64,000 bases of DNA from NCBI GenBank assembly GCA_964649095.1, contig CAZYPH010000001.1, forward strand, positions 1 to 64,000, in the 5' to 3' direction. The DNA is from CAZYPH01 sp964649095. GTDB taxonomy: Bacteria; Bdellovibrionota; UBA1018; UBA923. The notes below the pieces were generated by a model that worked only from the letters and a program-made list of their open reading frames with translations, did not search any database and was not told where the DNA came from. Positions 28,058 through 36,759 of the stretch are shown here, in pieces. The translations under genes were made by a program, and so were the position numbers. Positions within the stretch are counted from its first letter, which is position 1, and the number at the start of each line of letters is the position of its first letter.

Positions 28058-28993
28058 CTAACGAAGTTTTACCCGTGGATCGACCACTCCATACGCAATA
28101 TCAGTGAGCAAATTACCCGCAATAAATAATAGGGTCTCAATAGTTGTCATGGCTTTAATAACGGGAAAGTCGGAGTTGTGAATAGCGTCGATAGTGAGGC
28201 TACCTAATCCGGGAATTCCAAAAAAACTCTCTAGTAGAAACGACCCTGTAATTAAAAATGGCAACTGAATGACAACATAGGTTACCACCGGAATAAGTGC
28301 ATTACGTAAAATATGTCGAAACAACAATCGGCTCTCTGGCAAACCCTTGGCACGCCCCGTTCGCACGTAATCTTGGCCGGCCTCATCTAACATAAATGTT
28401 CGAAACACTCGGACGTTGATACCTAAACTAACCATGACCCAAATAATGGCGGGTAAAATGATATAGGGGATGCGATTGGCCCATTCAAAATCAAAACCAG
28501 AGACCGGAAACCACCCGAGATAGTACGCAAAGAAATATTGACCAAACAATATATACGCCAAAGACGATATACTCATACCCGCAACACACAAGATAACTAC
28601 GACACGATCAAAAAGCCCGCCGCGGAAATACGAAACTAAAAGGGCAATTAAAACACCCATGAACGTTTCAATAATAAATGCGGGAACTGCTAAGGAAAGC
28701 GAGGGGCCGATGCCGCGCAAAATCATCTGCGAGATTTCTAGTTTTGTAGAATAACTACGGCCAAAATCCCAGGTAACGACCTGTTTTAAAAAACGGAAGA
28801 ACTGCTCATACAATGGCAAGTCCAACCCCAATACGTGTCGCAGGTCAGCAAACTGTTGGGGCGTCGCGTTTTTTCCCAACATGGAATAGGTTGGGTCGCC
28901 ACCAACCACATGAAATAATATAAAAATAATGAGACACACGCCCAACACGGTTGGCACGGTGTAAATGAGACGACGGAATATGTAACCAATCAT
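28058..28993 (-). CDS. oppB: Oligopeptide ABC transporter permease (OppB type)
   Basis: 311 residues, six membrane helices. The N-terminal IFRRLIYTVPTVLGVCLIIF, the periplasmic loop GDPTYSMLG...LGLDLPLYEQF and the EAA-loop DYVRTGRAKGLPESRLLFRHILRN are characteristic of the OppB/DppB permeases. GGAG precedes the ATG. It lies between oppA and oppC. Confidence 0.93.
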   Translation of the reverse strand: MIGYIFRRLIYTVPTVLGVCLIIFILFHVVGGDPTYSMLGKNATPQQFADLRHVLGLDLPLYEQFFRFLKQVVTWDFGRSYSTKLEISQMILRGIGPSLSLAVPAFIIETFMGVLIALLVSYFRGGLFDRVVVILCVAGMSISSLAYILFGQYFFAYYLGWFPVSGFDFEWANRIPYIILPAIIWVMVSLGINVRVFRTFMLDEAGQDYVRTGRAKGLPESRLLFRHILRNALIPVVTYVVIQLPFLITGSFLLESFFGIPGLGSLTIDAIHNSDFPVIKAMTTIETLLFIAGNLLTDIAYGVVDPRVKLR

Positions 28994-29025
28994 TTAAATT
29001 CTCCGGCAAAATCTTCGAGCACTTC

Positions 29026-30882
29026 TTAATGAAAACCCTTAATTTTTTCAGCGCGTAGCGTTTGATCAACACGCATGTATTTTTCCGAATTTCGCTCAAA
29101 CAGATGCAACTGAAAGTTTTTTAACCAAGCATGTTTTAAGCGCGTCTCTGACTGGTGGACCGTTGTAAACAGCGGAAGCTCACTCTCTAAAATCGTCTGC
29201 ATTGTTTTGATTAAACCGTGCCGTTTTGCGCGGTTTGTAGCGACATCAGCAAGTGAAATATACGCTTCATACGCCTTATCATAGGCGCTGCTTTTAAAAT
29301 TGGTGTCGTTTGGCCCCGGCGAAGCATTTTTACTGTAAAACAATTGCAGGGCATTCTGAGCATCAGGATAATCGTAAACCCAAGAGGCGGACCATACTTG
29401 AGCCAAACGTTGTTTCTTACGTTTTAAAAACTCAGGCCAGGTCACGCGATTCACCGAAAGTTTTATTCCCAACGGCTGCAACGCCAGACGATAATATTCG
29501 GCGATCTGAACTTTTGTAGTGTCGTTACGAATGTCCATGATCAGTTCAGGAATTCCAGCCCCATCAGCATGGCCATTTTGGGCTAAAATTTGACGGGCTT
29601 TTGCTAGGTTAAACTCGCGATAAGGATTTTTGTAATTGGGATCAAACCCATCGATCCCTGACGGCACGGGGGACTGGGCAACGGCAGCTAAACCAAGATA
29701 AAATTTTTCAATCATGGGACCAGCATCAATCGCCAACGCGATCGCCTGGCGCAACCACCGGTTCTGATCGCCACCTACAACCTTGTCGTCCATGTTAAAC
29801 GCCACATAATCAAACCACACGCCAGGCTCTTTTTGTACTTCAATACCCTTTTCGGCCAATTCAGCCTTAGGACGCCCGTCGGTACCAAACGCTGCGGATT
29901 GATTATCTTTAGGGATGCGCTCCATGTAGTCGTGGTTGGCCTGCATAAAATTCAACCAAGCTGGCTGGTCTTCAACAATGATATCATCGACCACTTTATC
30001 GACGAGCGGTAGGGCCTTACCAGAGTCAGGATCACCGGCCACGACGGGATACGTTAAGTGGCGATAGTCTGGATTGCGCTTCCATACAACTTGATTCGGA
30101 GTAATCGCTTCCGCCTGAAATGGGCCAGTACCAACCGGGTGGTTCATAAAATCAGAGCCGTACATCTCTACGACTTCACGCGCGACAACATAAGCAAAAT
30201 TGGTGGCCAGCACATGCAAAAAAATCGGGTACGGTCGCACTAAGCTCACTTGTAACGTATGCGAATCTAGAGCCTTAATACCCTCAACTGGTGCTGCCCA
30301 TAAAGCGGCACGCGCGGCGTCGGTCAACGAAGTGTCTACTAGTTTTTGACGCCATTCTGTTAGGCCTTTTATATAACCTTCAAAAATCCAATAACCTTCC
30401 GAAGCCTCTTTGGGGTCGGCAATGCGTTTAAACGAATAAATGAAATCGTCGGCCACGACTTCACGTTTTTTAGCCTCGCCGAAGGCTTTGTCGGTGTGGA
30501 AGTGCACACCTTTTTTAATTTTGAACGTATAAGTTAGCTGATCGCTCGATACCGTCGGAAGAGCTTCGGCCAAAAGCGGTTCCACCTCGTACGGACGTTT
30601 ATAATAGGCGTACTGCACTAGGCCTTCGTAAGCGCGAGCCGCTAACGTGCCAGAATAGTAGTCTTCGGTATGGGCCGGATCGATGGATTTGTATTTATCT
30701 CGCAGAGCAACTCGAATCGTATTACCGATTTCTTTTTTCGACGTACACCCTGTGAAATTAATCAAAGATAGACAACACAGAGCTATCGACAAGACGGTAG
30801 CCTGAAAAATGCTTCTGGACCTGCTCTTGCACAACTCTTGTGACGCATGCTGCGTCTGCCTGACAACGTGTTGGGAGCGCAT
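29026..30882 (-). CDS. oppA: Peptide-binding lipoprotein (family 5 SBP, OppA type)
   Basis: 618 residues from the ATG at 30882. The hydrophobic segment about 25-45 ends in a lipobox (NFTGC, Cys46), so the protein is probably anchored in the inner membrane and faces the periplasm. The body is a family-5 solute-binding protein (SIDPAHTEDYYSG, TYTFKIKKGVHFHTD, HPVGTGPF). It delivers peptides to OppBCDF. The 5' end overlaps the LolB-like gene by 125 bp; a TTG 15 codons later would shorten the unusually long n-region. The frame is open still further upstream, inside the neighbour, which I treat as non-coding. Confidence 0.9.
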   Translation of the reverse strand: MRSQHVVRQTQHASQELCKSRSRSIFQATVLSIALCCLSLINFTGCTSKKEIGNTIRVALRDKYKSIDPAHTEDYYSGTLAARAYEGLVQYAYYKRPYEVEPLLAEALPTVSSDQLTYTFKIKKGVHFHTDKAFGEAKKREVVADDFIYSFKRIADPKEASEGYWIFEGYIKGLTEWRQKLVDTSLTDAARAALWAAPVEGIKALDSHTLQVSLVRPYPIFLHVLATNFAYVVAREVVEMYGSDFMNHPVGTGPFQAEAITPNQVVWKRNPDYRHLTYPVVAGDPDSGKALPLVDKVVDDIIVEDQPAWLNFMQANHDYMERIPKDNQSAAFGTDGRPKAELAEKGIEVQKEPGVWFDYVAFNMDDKVVGGDQNRWLRQAIALAIDAGPMIEKFYLGLAAVAQSPVPSGIDGFDPNYKNPYREFNLAKARQILAQNGHADGAGIPELIMDIRNDTTKVQIAEYYRLALQPLGIKLSVNRVTWPEFLKRKKQRLAQVWSASWVYDYPDAQNALQLFYSKNASPGPNDTNFKSSAYDKAYEAYISLADVATNRAKRHGLIKTMQTILESELPLFTTVHQSETRLKHAWLKNFQLHLFERNSEKYMRVDQTLRAEKIKGFH

Positions 30883-31783
30883 CGATGTCAACCCACTGAG
30901 GAAAGGTGTTAATTGTGTACGATTGGGAAACAGTACTGCATCTTTTTTCACTAGATTTTTCACCACTAACAATAGAGCCCGCCGCACCACATGTTTTTAA
31001 CATGCGATCACGAATGGCTAATTTTAACTCAAATGATTTTTCTGTTGCGTCGATTGATAACGTCAGTTTTTTAGGTAAATCAAATTCTTCGAGATCTGCA
31101 TAGTCAGCATGTTCAAGTTTTATGATATTTTTTTTTCGCGACCCACTAGTCCATCGCGCTGATTTTACTACATGACGACTTCCGGGAATGGCTTGAAACT
31201 GAGCGTCACAATCTTCCGCAACTAAACACTCTTTAGGCGCTAGACCGGCTACCATCGGTGCAAGAGTACTTAAGACATTGATGTATTGATTCGTCGGTGT
31301 ATCGGCCGATGCCACTGCGAATACTTGACGTGAGTGCAGAACCCAAATTACCAGACGCTTGGCCCCCCAATAGACCGATAGAATAGAGGCTACGCCATTC
31401 CCAATCGGGTCTTTGACATCAAAACGAAACCACTCTCGATTTCCGCTGCGTAACAAGTAGAATTTTCCGGGGAAGGATTGCGATGATTCTGATGCCGCAG
31501 CGCCACCATTGTTTTGAACCGCACGTGTACGTGTATACGACAGGCGCGCCCAAAAACGGGCTTCAATACTTTCAATTGATTGCTGCCAGTCTGAGATTTG
31601 TTCAAGCTTTAAATTGTTCGCAGCATTCGAATCCGGTGATGTCCGCTGGTGAGCACACCCAAAACACGCAAACAAGAAAGCGAACACAAACGTTCGCGTA
31701 TTTAGGAAACTACCTAGTAGCGGTTTGTAAGGTTGATACTTTCTCTTCAAGGTTTTTAAAATCACGAATTCGAGAAAGATCAT
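30758..31783 (-). CDS. LolB-like / DUF4292-like lipoprotein
   Basis: 341 residues. The lipobox is FGC at Cys43 after an unusually long n-region. The ATG at 31783 is chosen because AAGGA lies 8 nt upstream, even though it overlaps the TPR gene. The sequence pattern (ARFWARLSYTR, KFYLLRSGNREWFRFDVKDPIGN) resembles the half-barrel LolA/LolB fold used for lipoprotein insertion into the outer membrane. The TPR-lipoprotein/LolB order is also seen in other Proteobacteria. LolB identity is an inference; six cysteines in the C-terminal half are unusual for LolB. Confidence 0.72.
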   Translation of the reverse strand: MIFLEFVILKTLKRKYQPYKPLLGSFLNTRTFVFAFLFACFGCAHQRTSPDSNAANNLKLEQISDWQQSIESIEARFWARLSYTRTRAVQNNGGAAASESSQSFPGKFYLLRSGNREWFRFDVKDPIGNGVASILSVYWGAKRLVIWVLHSRQVFAVASADTPTNQYINVLSTLAPMVAGLAPKECLVAEDCDAQFQAIPGSRHVVKSARWTSGSRKKNIIKLEHADYADLEEFDLPKKLTLSIDATEKSFELKLAIRDRMLKTCGAAGSIVSGEKSSEKRCSTVSQSYTINTFPQWVDIDALPTRCQADAACVTRVVQEQVQKHFSGYRLVDSSVLSIFD

Positions 31784-33566
31784 TTGGCGTTTCCTTTATG
31801 CTAACTTCGTACAATTTTGCGGCGACCAAATACTTTTGCAAAGCTTTTTGTTTCATACCAAGTTTTAGATACGCATCACCAATATGCTCGACAATGACCG
31901 CTTCTTTTGGGGCTTTTGCCAGCGCCGATTGAAATATTTTTAAAGCGGCTTCGACCTTTCCACGTCGCAACAACAAGTAGCCGTAGCTATCTTGAATATA
32001 ACCATCTTTTGGTTTGAGCTTCATGGCTGTCATCAAAAGTTTTTCAGCATCGTCTAAACGCTCATTACGGAGCGCTAAAGTATAACCAACATAGTTGAGC
32101 GCTTGAGCATTCTCTGGATTCACTACTAAAAGACTTTCCATGACTTGTAGTGCCTTCGCCGTATCGCCTAGTTTATCTTGTAGCGTAGCCAAGTAATACA
32201 AGAGGCGCTCGTCTTGATTAAAATTTTTGTACGCACCATCTAATACATCAGCCGCTTGCGTAAACTTGCCGTGCTCTTCTAACAAAGAAGCTTTAAATAA
32301 ATAGAACTGAACATAAAGCGGTGACTTTTCAATGGCATTTGAGATGAACGCCAACGTGTTCTCAAGATCACCTTTTTGTTTAATTAAAAAAGCGGCGTGA
32401 ATAGTCGCATCTGGGTAGATCACGCTACTTTGGGGGATTTTCTGATATTCCGCGATCGCGTCATCAGGGCGTTTAGCCTCTTGGAACACTGACGCCAAAT
32501 AGTAACGAATCTTTTCAGCGTCGGGATTTTTTTCTAATAAGGCTCGGAAGACAGCAATCGCATCATCATACTGTTTTTTCTCGACGTAAATCAGCCCTAT
32601 TTTTACGCGAACGTTTAAGTTTTCTTCATCTTGTTTTTGAATATGTAACAAATACTTAAGAGCCGAATCGAAATCATCACGTTCTATAAATATCTGCGCC
32701 AATCGAGCAGCGGCCTGTAAATCTTGCGTATGAGTAAAAAGTTCACGATAAACTGGGATAGCCTCTTTTACCCGCTTGGCATCTTCTAAGAGCATACCTA
32801 AAGAGAGCCCAGCTTGGGTAAACATTGGCTTAATTTTTAAGGCGCGACGTAGGTGTTTTACCGCCAAGTCGATCTGATCTCTTTTGTGATAAATACGACC
32901 TAAATAAAAATGAGCCAGATACGAATCGGCATCTTGTTTAACGACCTTGTGAAAGGCTTTTAACGCCTCATCAAATTTGCCTTGTTCTACATACAAAGAC
33001 GCACGGAATACTAAAGCTTCGCTATGTTGCGGATCAATCGCTAAAACAGCGTCATACTGATCTTGAGCCTCGGCCATCAATTGAGTCGAAGCATAAAGGC
33101 CTCCCAATAATAGACGTGCATCGATAAACTTTGGGTCGATCGCCACCGCACGTTTTGCTTCTTCAATCGCAAACGTTAACAAACCCGCTTTTGCGTACTC
33201 TGCACTTAGGCGCGAATGTAAAAGACTTGAGCGCGGGTCATGTAAAACAGCTAAACGATATTCTTCAATAGCCAGAGTAGTATTGCCTTCTAAAGAGGCG
33301 GCTTGACCGGCTGAAAAGTGGTAGCTGGCGCGGTCTTCGGCGCTCGCATCTTTACCTAGGGCGAGTTCTTCTTTTTGTTTGGCAGCATCAACATCTAATT
33401 CACTCACCACCGCGTTTTTAGGATCGACCTCAACCCCAGCCTTCATGCTCGGCACTGAGCGCTGCGGTTGTGAGGTAGAGCAACCGGCAAGTATTACAAA
33501 TGCAGTTACCCCCGCAGACCATCCGCACTGTTGAATGCGCTTTAATAGACGTTGATTTAAATTCAT
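31710..33566 (-). CDS. Tetratricopeptide-repeat lipoprotein
   Basis: 618 residues. The lipobox ILAGC gives a lipidated Cys29. After a short linker about 14 TPR motifs fill the protein from about residue 75 (DPRSSLLHSRLSAEYAKAG, DPKFIDARLLLGGLYAS, and so on). TPR lipoproteins of this kind act as periplasmic scaffolds for envelope assembly or secretion. GGGAG precedes the ATG at 33566. It is the first gene of the unit that continues into the LolB-like gene and opp genes. Confidence 0.9.
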   Translation of the reverse strand: MNLNQRLLKRIQQCGWSAGVTAFVILAGCSTSQPQRSVPSMKAGVEVDPKNAVVSELDVDAAKQKEELALGKDASAEDRASYHFSAGQAASLEGNTTLAIEEYRLAVLHDPRSSLLHSRLSAEYAKAGLLTFAIEEAKRAVAIDPKFIDARLLLGGLYASTQLMAEAQDQYDAVLAIDPQHSEALVFRASLYVEQGKFDEALKAFHKVVKQDADSYLAHFYLGRIYHKRDQIDLAVKHLRRALKIKPMFTQAGLSLGMLLEDAKRVKEAIPVYRELFTHTQDLQAAARLAQIFIERDDFDSALKYLLHIQKQDEENLNVRVKIGLIYVEKKQYDDAIAVFRALLEKNPDAEKIRYYLASVFQEAKRPDDAIAEYQKIPQSSVIYPDATIHAAFLIKQKGDLENTLAFISNAIEKSPLYVQFYLFKASLLEEHGKFTQAADVLDGAYKNFNQDERLLYYLATLQDKLGDTAKALQVMESLLVVNPENAQALNYVGYTLALRNERLDDAEKLLMTAMKLKPKDGYIQDSYGYLLLRRGKVEAALKIFQSALAKAPKEAVIVEHIGDAYLKLGMKQKALQKYLVAAKLYEVSIKETPNDLSRIRDFKNLEEKVSTLQTATR

Positions 33567-33620
33567 GAGAATCTCCCTATGCAGAGCCCAGAATCCTATT
33601 ATTTGAAATATTTACGTGCC

Positions 33621-33650
33621 TTGACATGGTGCCGTGAGCGTAAATATAAC
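33621..33650 (+). promoter_or_regulatory. Sigma70-type promoter facing phaR
   Basis: TTGACA (33621-33626) and TATAAC (33645-33650) are separated by 18 nt. That is a perfect -35 and a five-of-six -10. It would give a transcript of about 285 nt upstream of the phaR ATG, crossing the palindromic sites at 33782-33810. Confidence 0.6.
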
Positions 33651-33781
33651 TATATTGTAGGGGGTCGGGGCAGCTTAAAGCTAACGTAATTTTCTCGTCT
33701 TAAGTCGCTTCGACAAATAGCAAATAAAAATTAGTAATTATTGACCGCGAATGGTTGAGCTAGGTTTTCTAAATCTTGCTT

Positions 33782-33810
33782 TAGGTAAAATTTACCTAGA
33801 GTAGGTAAAT
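33782..33810. promoter_or_regulatory. Palindromic operator-like sites upstream of phaR
   Basis: TAGGTAAAATTTACCTA (33782-33798) is a perfect 17-nt palindrome, and 3 nt later a third half-site TAGGTAAAT (33802-33810) follows in direct orientation. Symmetric spaced half-sites between a strong promoter and a regulator gene suggest an operator, possibly for autoregulation. Confidence 0.55.
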
Positions 33811-33942
33811 TTTTTAGAGTTAGCGCGACTTGTCTGAGGTCACGTGATCGCTAATTTTACAGGGTAAAAAAAACGAAGGGGTAATCCGTTTTTGAAACTC
33901 TGCGCACTTGCTTTGAACACATGTGATGGGGGTCACATAAAC

Positions 33943-34350
33943 ATGACAAATAATACAAACACAACACCGAGTCCGACTGCTGCAAATCCAGAAAGTGCTA
34001 ATGCTGCCATGGAAGTAGCGGACGGCGTAAAACTAATCAAACGCTATCAAAACAGAAAGCTCTACGACACCAATCAAAGCTGCTACGTTACGCTCGATGA
34101 AATTGCTCAGATGATTAAAAACGGCGAGGAACTAAAAGTAGTCGACAACCGCAGTCAGACAGATATTACAGCCGTTACTTTGACGCAGCTTTTGTATGAA
34201 TCCGAGCGCAAATCACGCAATGGCGTGCCGGTCGAAATGTTGCGCGAAATCATCCGCGGTGGCGATGGTTCGTTTAGTGGTTATATCCGCTCTAATCTTT
34301 CGGGCAGCGTCCGGAAATTTGATGATGAGAGTGAAGCCAAAGCGCTCTAA
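33943..34350 (+). CDS. phaR: PhaR-type polyhydroxyalkanoate synthesis regulator
   Basis: 135 residues. A disordered Asn/Thr-rich N terminus (1-30) is followed by the PHA_gran_rgn DNA-binding domain signature IKRYQNRKLYDT and the SCYVTLDEIAQMIKNGEEL and VVDNRSQTDIT segments. Such proteins bind DNA and PHA and control granule genes, but in lineages without PHA the domain serves other regulation. The ATG at 33943 has GGGGGTC 8 nt upstream; the in-frame TTG/ATG region from 33892 is not needed. No phaC or phasin gene lies in the window. Confidence 0.85.
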   Translation: MTNNTNTTPSPTAANPESANAAMEVADGVKLIKRYQNRKLYDTNQSCYVTLDEIAQMIKNGEELKVVDNRSQTDITAVTLTQLLYESERKSRNGVPVEMLREIIRGGDGSFSGYIRSNLSGSVRKFDDESEAKAL

Positions 34351-34391
34351 GAAGAAGCGTGTTCTTCTCAATTTATTTTACTAATGAGTTA

Positions 34392-34435
34392 AACTCCGCC
34401 AGGTCATCAACTTTTGATTACCTGGCGGAGTTTTT
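34392..34435 (+). terminator. Intrinsic terminator after phaR
   Basis: AACTCCGCCAGGT and ACCTGGCGGAGTT form a perfect 13-bp stem around an 18-nt loop, followed by TTTTT on the plus strand. The next ATG is only 27 nt beyond the U-tract. Confidence 0.9.
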
Positions 34436-34461
34436 ACATTTCGGGTAACTTGAAATCAGAT

Positions 34462-35067
34462 ATGAAATTCTTAAATAAATGGCGCTCACGTTTACTTGTA
34501 AGCTGCGTTGGCATGCTTATATTTTGGTCCTTCACTGTTTCAAGAACCGCTGAGGCGGCGGCCGATAGGCACAGTTTGGGATTACAGATCGGTCAAGTCA
34601 TCTTAATGGGTGACTACGGATCGCGCGTCAATAATGGCATTGGTGTTGGCGTTTTATACGATTATGAAGCGAGTGATCTGTTTGGACTCATGGTAGAGGC
34701 GAGCTACTCTGGCCACTCGAACAACAACGACACGAATTCCCTCGGGCTGTTAGGCCTGGTGCCCAACCTAAAAGTAAACATGCTCTATTTAGATAAACTG
34801 ACATTTTTTGGATTAGCGGGATTCGGCTTATATCGAGTCGATCAAACGATCGAAAACGTTTCAGGATCGGTACTTACCTTCGGTTTTGATTTGGGAGCCG
34901 GCTTCCACTTAGATGTGGGCGAGAATTTTTTATTCGGCAGCACATTACTTTTTTATAATATATTTAATCGCGTAGATTCGGCGACGGTTAGCACGGCCAA
35001 TCCATCAGGCTTTAGCATGGGCGGTACGATGTTGAAGTTAGGCGTTTTTGGCGCGTACGTTTTTTAA
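34462..35067 (+). CDS. Outer-membrane beta-barrel protein (small)
   Basis: 201 residues from the ATG at 34462. A signal peptide (RSRLLVSCVGMLIFWSFTVSRTAEA) is followed by alternating beta-strand patterns (GLFGLMVEASYSG, FFGLAGFGLYRV, GFDLGAGFHLDV) and a terminal Phe (GAYVF), the usual BAM-recognition end. It resembles eight-stranded OmpA/OmpW-like barrels, but I cannot assign a family. Its TAATG stop overlaps the ribD start, so it leads the riboflavin genes. Confidence 0.78.
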   Translation: MKFLNKWRSRLLVSCVGMLIFWSFTVSRTAEAAADRHSLGLQIGQVILMGDYGSRVNNGIGVGVLYDYEASDLFGLMVEASYSGHSNNNDTNSLGLLGLVPNLKVNMLYLDKLTFFGLAGFGLYRVDQTIENVSGSVLTFGFDLGAGFHLDVGENFLFGSTLLFYNIFNRVDSATVSTANPSGFSMGGTMLKLGVFGAYVF

Positions 35068-36104
35068 TGTCCTTACCTCAGACGTATTGGATGGACCTGG
35101 CGGCCCACCGTGCTCGCCATTTTTTGGGGGCCACGCTCCCGAACCCAGCGGTCGGCGCCTGCATTGTCAGTGCTGAGGGGCAGGTATTAGCGCTGACGGC
35201 TCATGAACGCTGTGGGGAAACACACGCCGAAGCTAAGGCGATTAGTGCGGTACAGAACAACCCCGATCTTCGCCCCCTTCTCAAGAGCGCGACATTGTTT
35301 GTAACGTTAGAGCCTTGCAACCATGTTGGACGCACTCCACCATGTACAGCGACGATTCTGCAGTCTGGTATTCGTTCGGTTTTTTATGGTTGTTCTGATC
35401 ATAATCCTAACGTCGCCGGAAATGGCGCCGGATTTTTAAAGGCAAATGGCATTCATTGCCAACTACTTGAAACAGATTACAGCAATGAACTCAACCAGTA
35501 CTTTAAGTGTGTCGCACTACAAAAGAGGCCTTTTTTACGTGCAAAGATAGCCTATAAAATCGAAGAAACCGGCTTTTTGAGCCACTTACCGGCACCTAAA
35601 TTAAAAACATTTACATCGCAAGACTCTTTACGAATGGCGCACATTTTAAGGCGAGAAAGCAGTGTAATTGTCACTAGCTTAAAAACTATATTGGCCGACT
35701 GGCCAATGTTTACCGTTCGTTTGGTGCCGGATCATTCGACAGGTCCTGGGCAAACTCGACCTCCGAAACGTACGCTGGTGGTGGTAGGTTCCCAACTACG
35801 ATTCCAGACTCACGCTGAGACTTATGCCCGCTACCAACACGAACGCTCAAATGACTTCAACATCGTAGCGTTTGATTCGGCACGGCCTTTAAAAGGCTTA
35901 ATCGACGCGATAAACCGCGATGTTCAACACCAACTCGTTTTGCTCGAGTCAGGTCCGACGCTTTTGGGTGCGTTTGAGTCGGAGCGCCTCGTAGACGAGC
36001 GCCACACGTTTATTACCACCAAGAGGTACTTTGGTGGCGAAGACTCACCAGACGGCTACAAAGACTGTTACATGGTACACAAACTGCTTACTAATTATCG
36101 CTAA
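35067..36104 (+). CDS. ribD: Bifunctional pyrimidine deaminase/reductase RibD (variant reductase)
   Basis: 345 residues. The N-terminal zinc deaminase is intact: PNPAVGACIV, H53-A-E55 and EPCNHVGRTPPC with Cys84 and Cys93. It deaminates the diaminopyrimidine from RibA. The C-terminal reductase domain keeps TSLKTILADWP and SGPTLLGAF, but the usual substrate loop (SLDG then SGE) is replaced by AYKIEETGF and APKLKTF, so reductase activity is uncertain. It overlaps the barrel gene stop (TAATG) and ends 22 nt before ribE. Confidence 0.9.
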   Translation: MSLPQTYWMDLAAHRARHFLGATLPNPAVGACIVSAEGQVLALTAHERCGETHAEAKAISAVQNNPDLRPLLKSATLFVTLEPCNHVGRTPPCTATILQSGIRSVFYGCSDHNPNVAGNGAGFLKANGIHCQLLETDYSNELNQYFKCVALQKRPFLRAKIAYKIEETGFLSHLPAPKLKTFTSQDSLRMAHILRRESSVIVTSLKTILADWPMFTVRLVPDHSTGPGQTRPPKRTLVVVGSQLRFQTHAETYARYQHERSNDFNIVAFDSARPLKGLIDAINRDVQHQLVLLESGPTLLGAFESERLVDERHTFITTKRYFGGEDSPDGYKDCYMVHKLLTNYR

Positions 36105-36126
36105 TTACAGTAGTGAATTGGGTAAT

Positions 36127-36744
36127 ATGTTTACGGGTATTGTCACACAAGTTGGCTCTGTTGTTTCGCGATCAAAATCGGCTGAACAAAACGCTGTTGA
36201 GCTGGTTTTGCAGTCCGGATACTCGGATCTCATTATTGGCGAAAGCGTTGCAGTCAATGGTGTTTGTTTGACGGTAACAAAGATCGACCTGAACAGCGCA
36301 GGGTCGGTCGCCACTTTTTTTGTTGGTTACGAAACTTTAAAGCGGTCGAACCTTGGCGGCTTGGAAGTTGGTACGTTCTGCAACCTGGAGCGGGCGACAC
36401 GACTCTCAGACCGTTTGTCGGGCCATATTGTGCAAGGGCACGTCGATGCGACAGCTAAGGTCACCCAACTAGCAGCCCATGCCACAAGTGGTGGAGCCTT
36501 CAAGTTAGTATTTCAATTAGAGCGTGAAAGCTCCTATACGATCAACAAAGGTTCCATTGCCGTAAATGGAGTTAGTTTAACTATTGTGTCGGTCAATGGT
36601 CGCGAAGTGGAAATTATGATTATTCCCCACACTTGGTATCATACAAATTTTCAGTATCTGACTGTGGGGCAATTAATAAATATAGAATTTGATATGTTTG
36701 CAAAATACGTAGAGCGCATCCTGCAGCATCAAATGTCATTTTGA
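36127..36744 (+). CDS. ribE: Riboflavin synthase alpha chain
   Basis: 205 residues from the ATG at 36127, the invariant start MFTGIV. Two lumazine-binding repeats are visible ([10 protein letters not shown] and [11 protein letters not shown]), with [14 protein letters not shown] between. It dismutates two 6,7-dimethyl-8-ribityllumazine molecules to riboflavin. Homologues are called ribE or ribC by species. It follows ribD and precedes ribBA. Confidence 0.95.
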   Translation: MFTGIVTQVGSVVSRSKSAEQNAVELVLQSGYSDLIIGESVAVNGVCLTVTKIDLNSAGSVATFFVGYETLKRSNLGGLEVGTFCNLERATRLSDRLSGHIVQGHVDATAKVTQLAAHATSGGAFKLVFQLERESSYTINKGSIAVNGVSLTIVSVNGREVEIMIIPHTWYHTNFQYLTVGQLINIEFDMFAKYVERILQHQMSF

Positions 36745-36759
36745 TTGAGGGAAATTTTT

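Noticed and set aside
36031..36126. Upstream extension of riboflavin synthase
   Set aside because: Overlaps ribD; the invariant MFTGIV start is at 36127.
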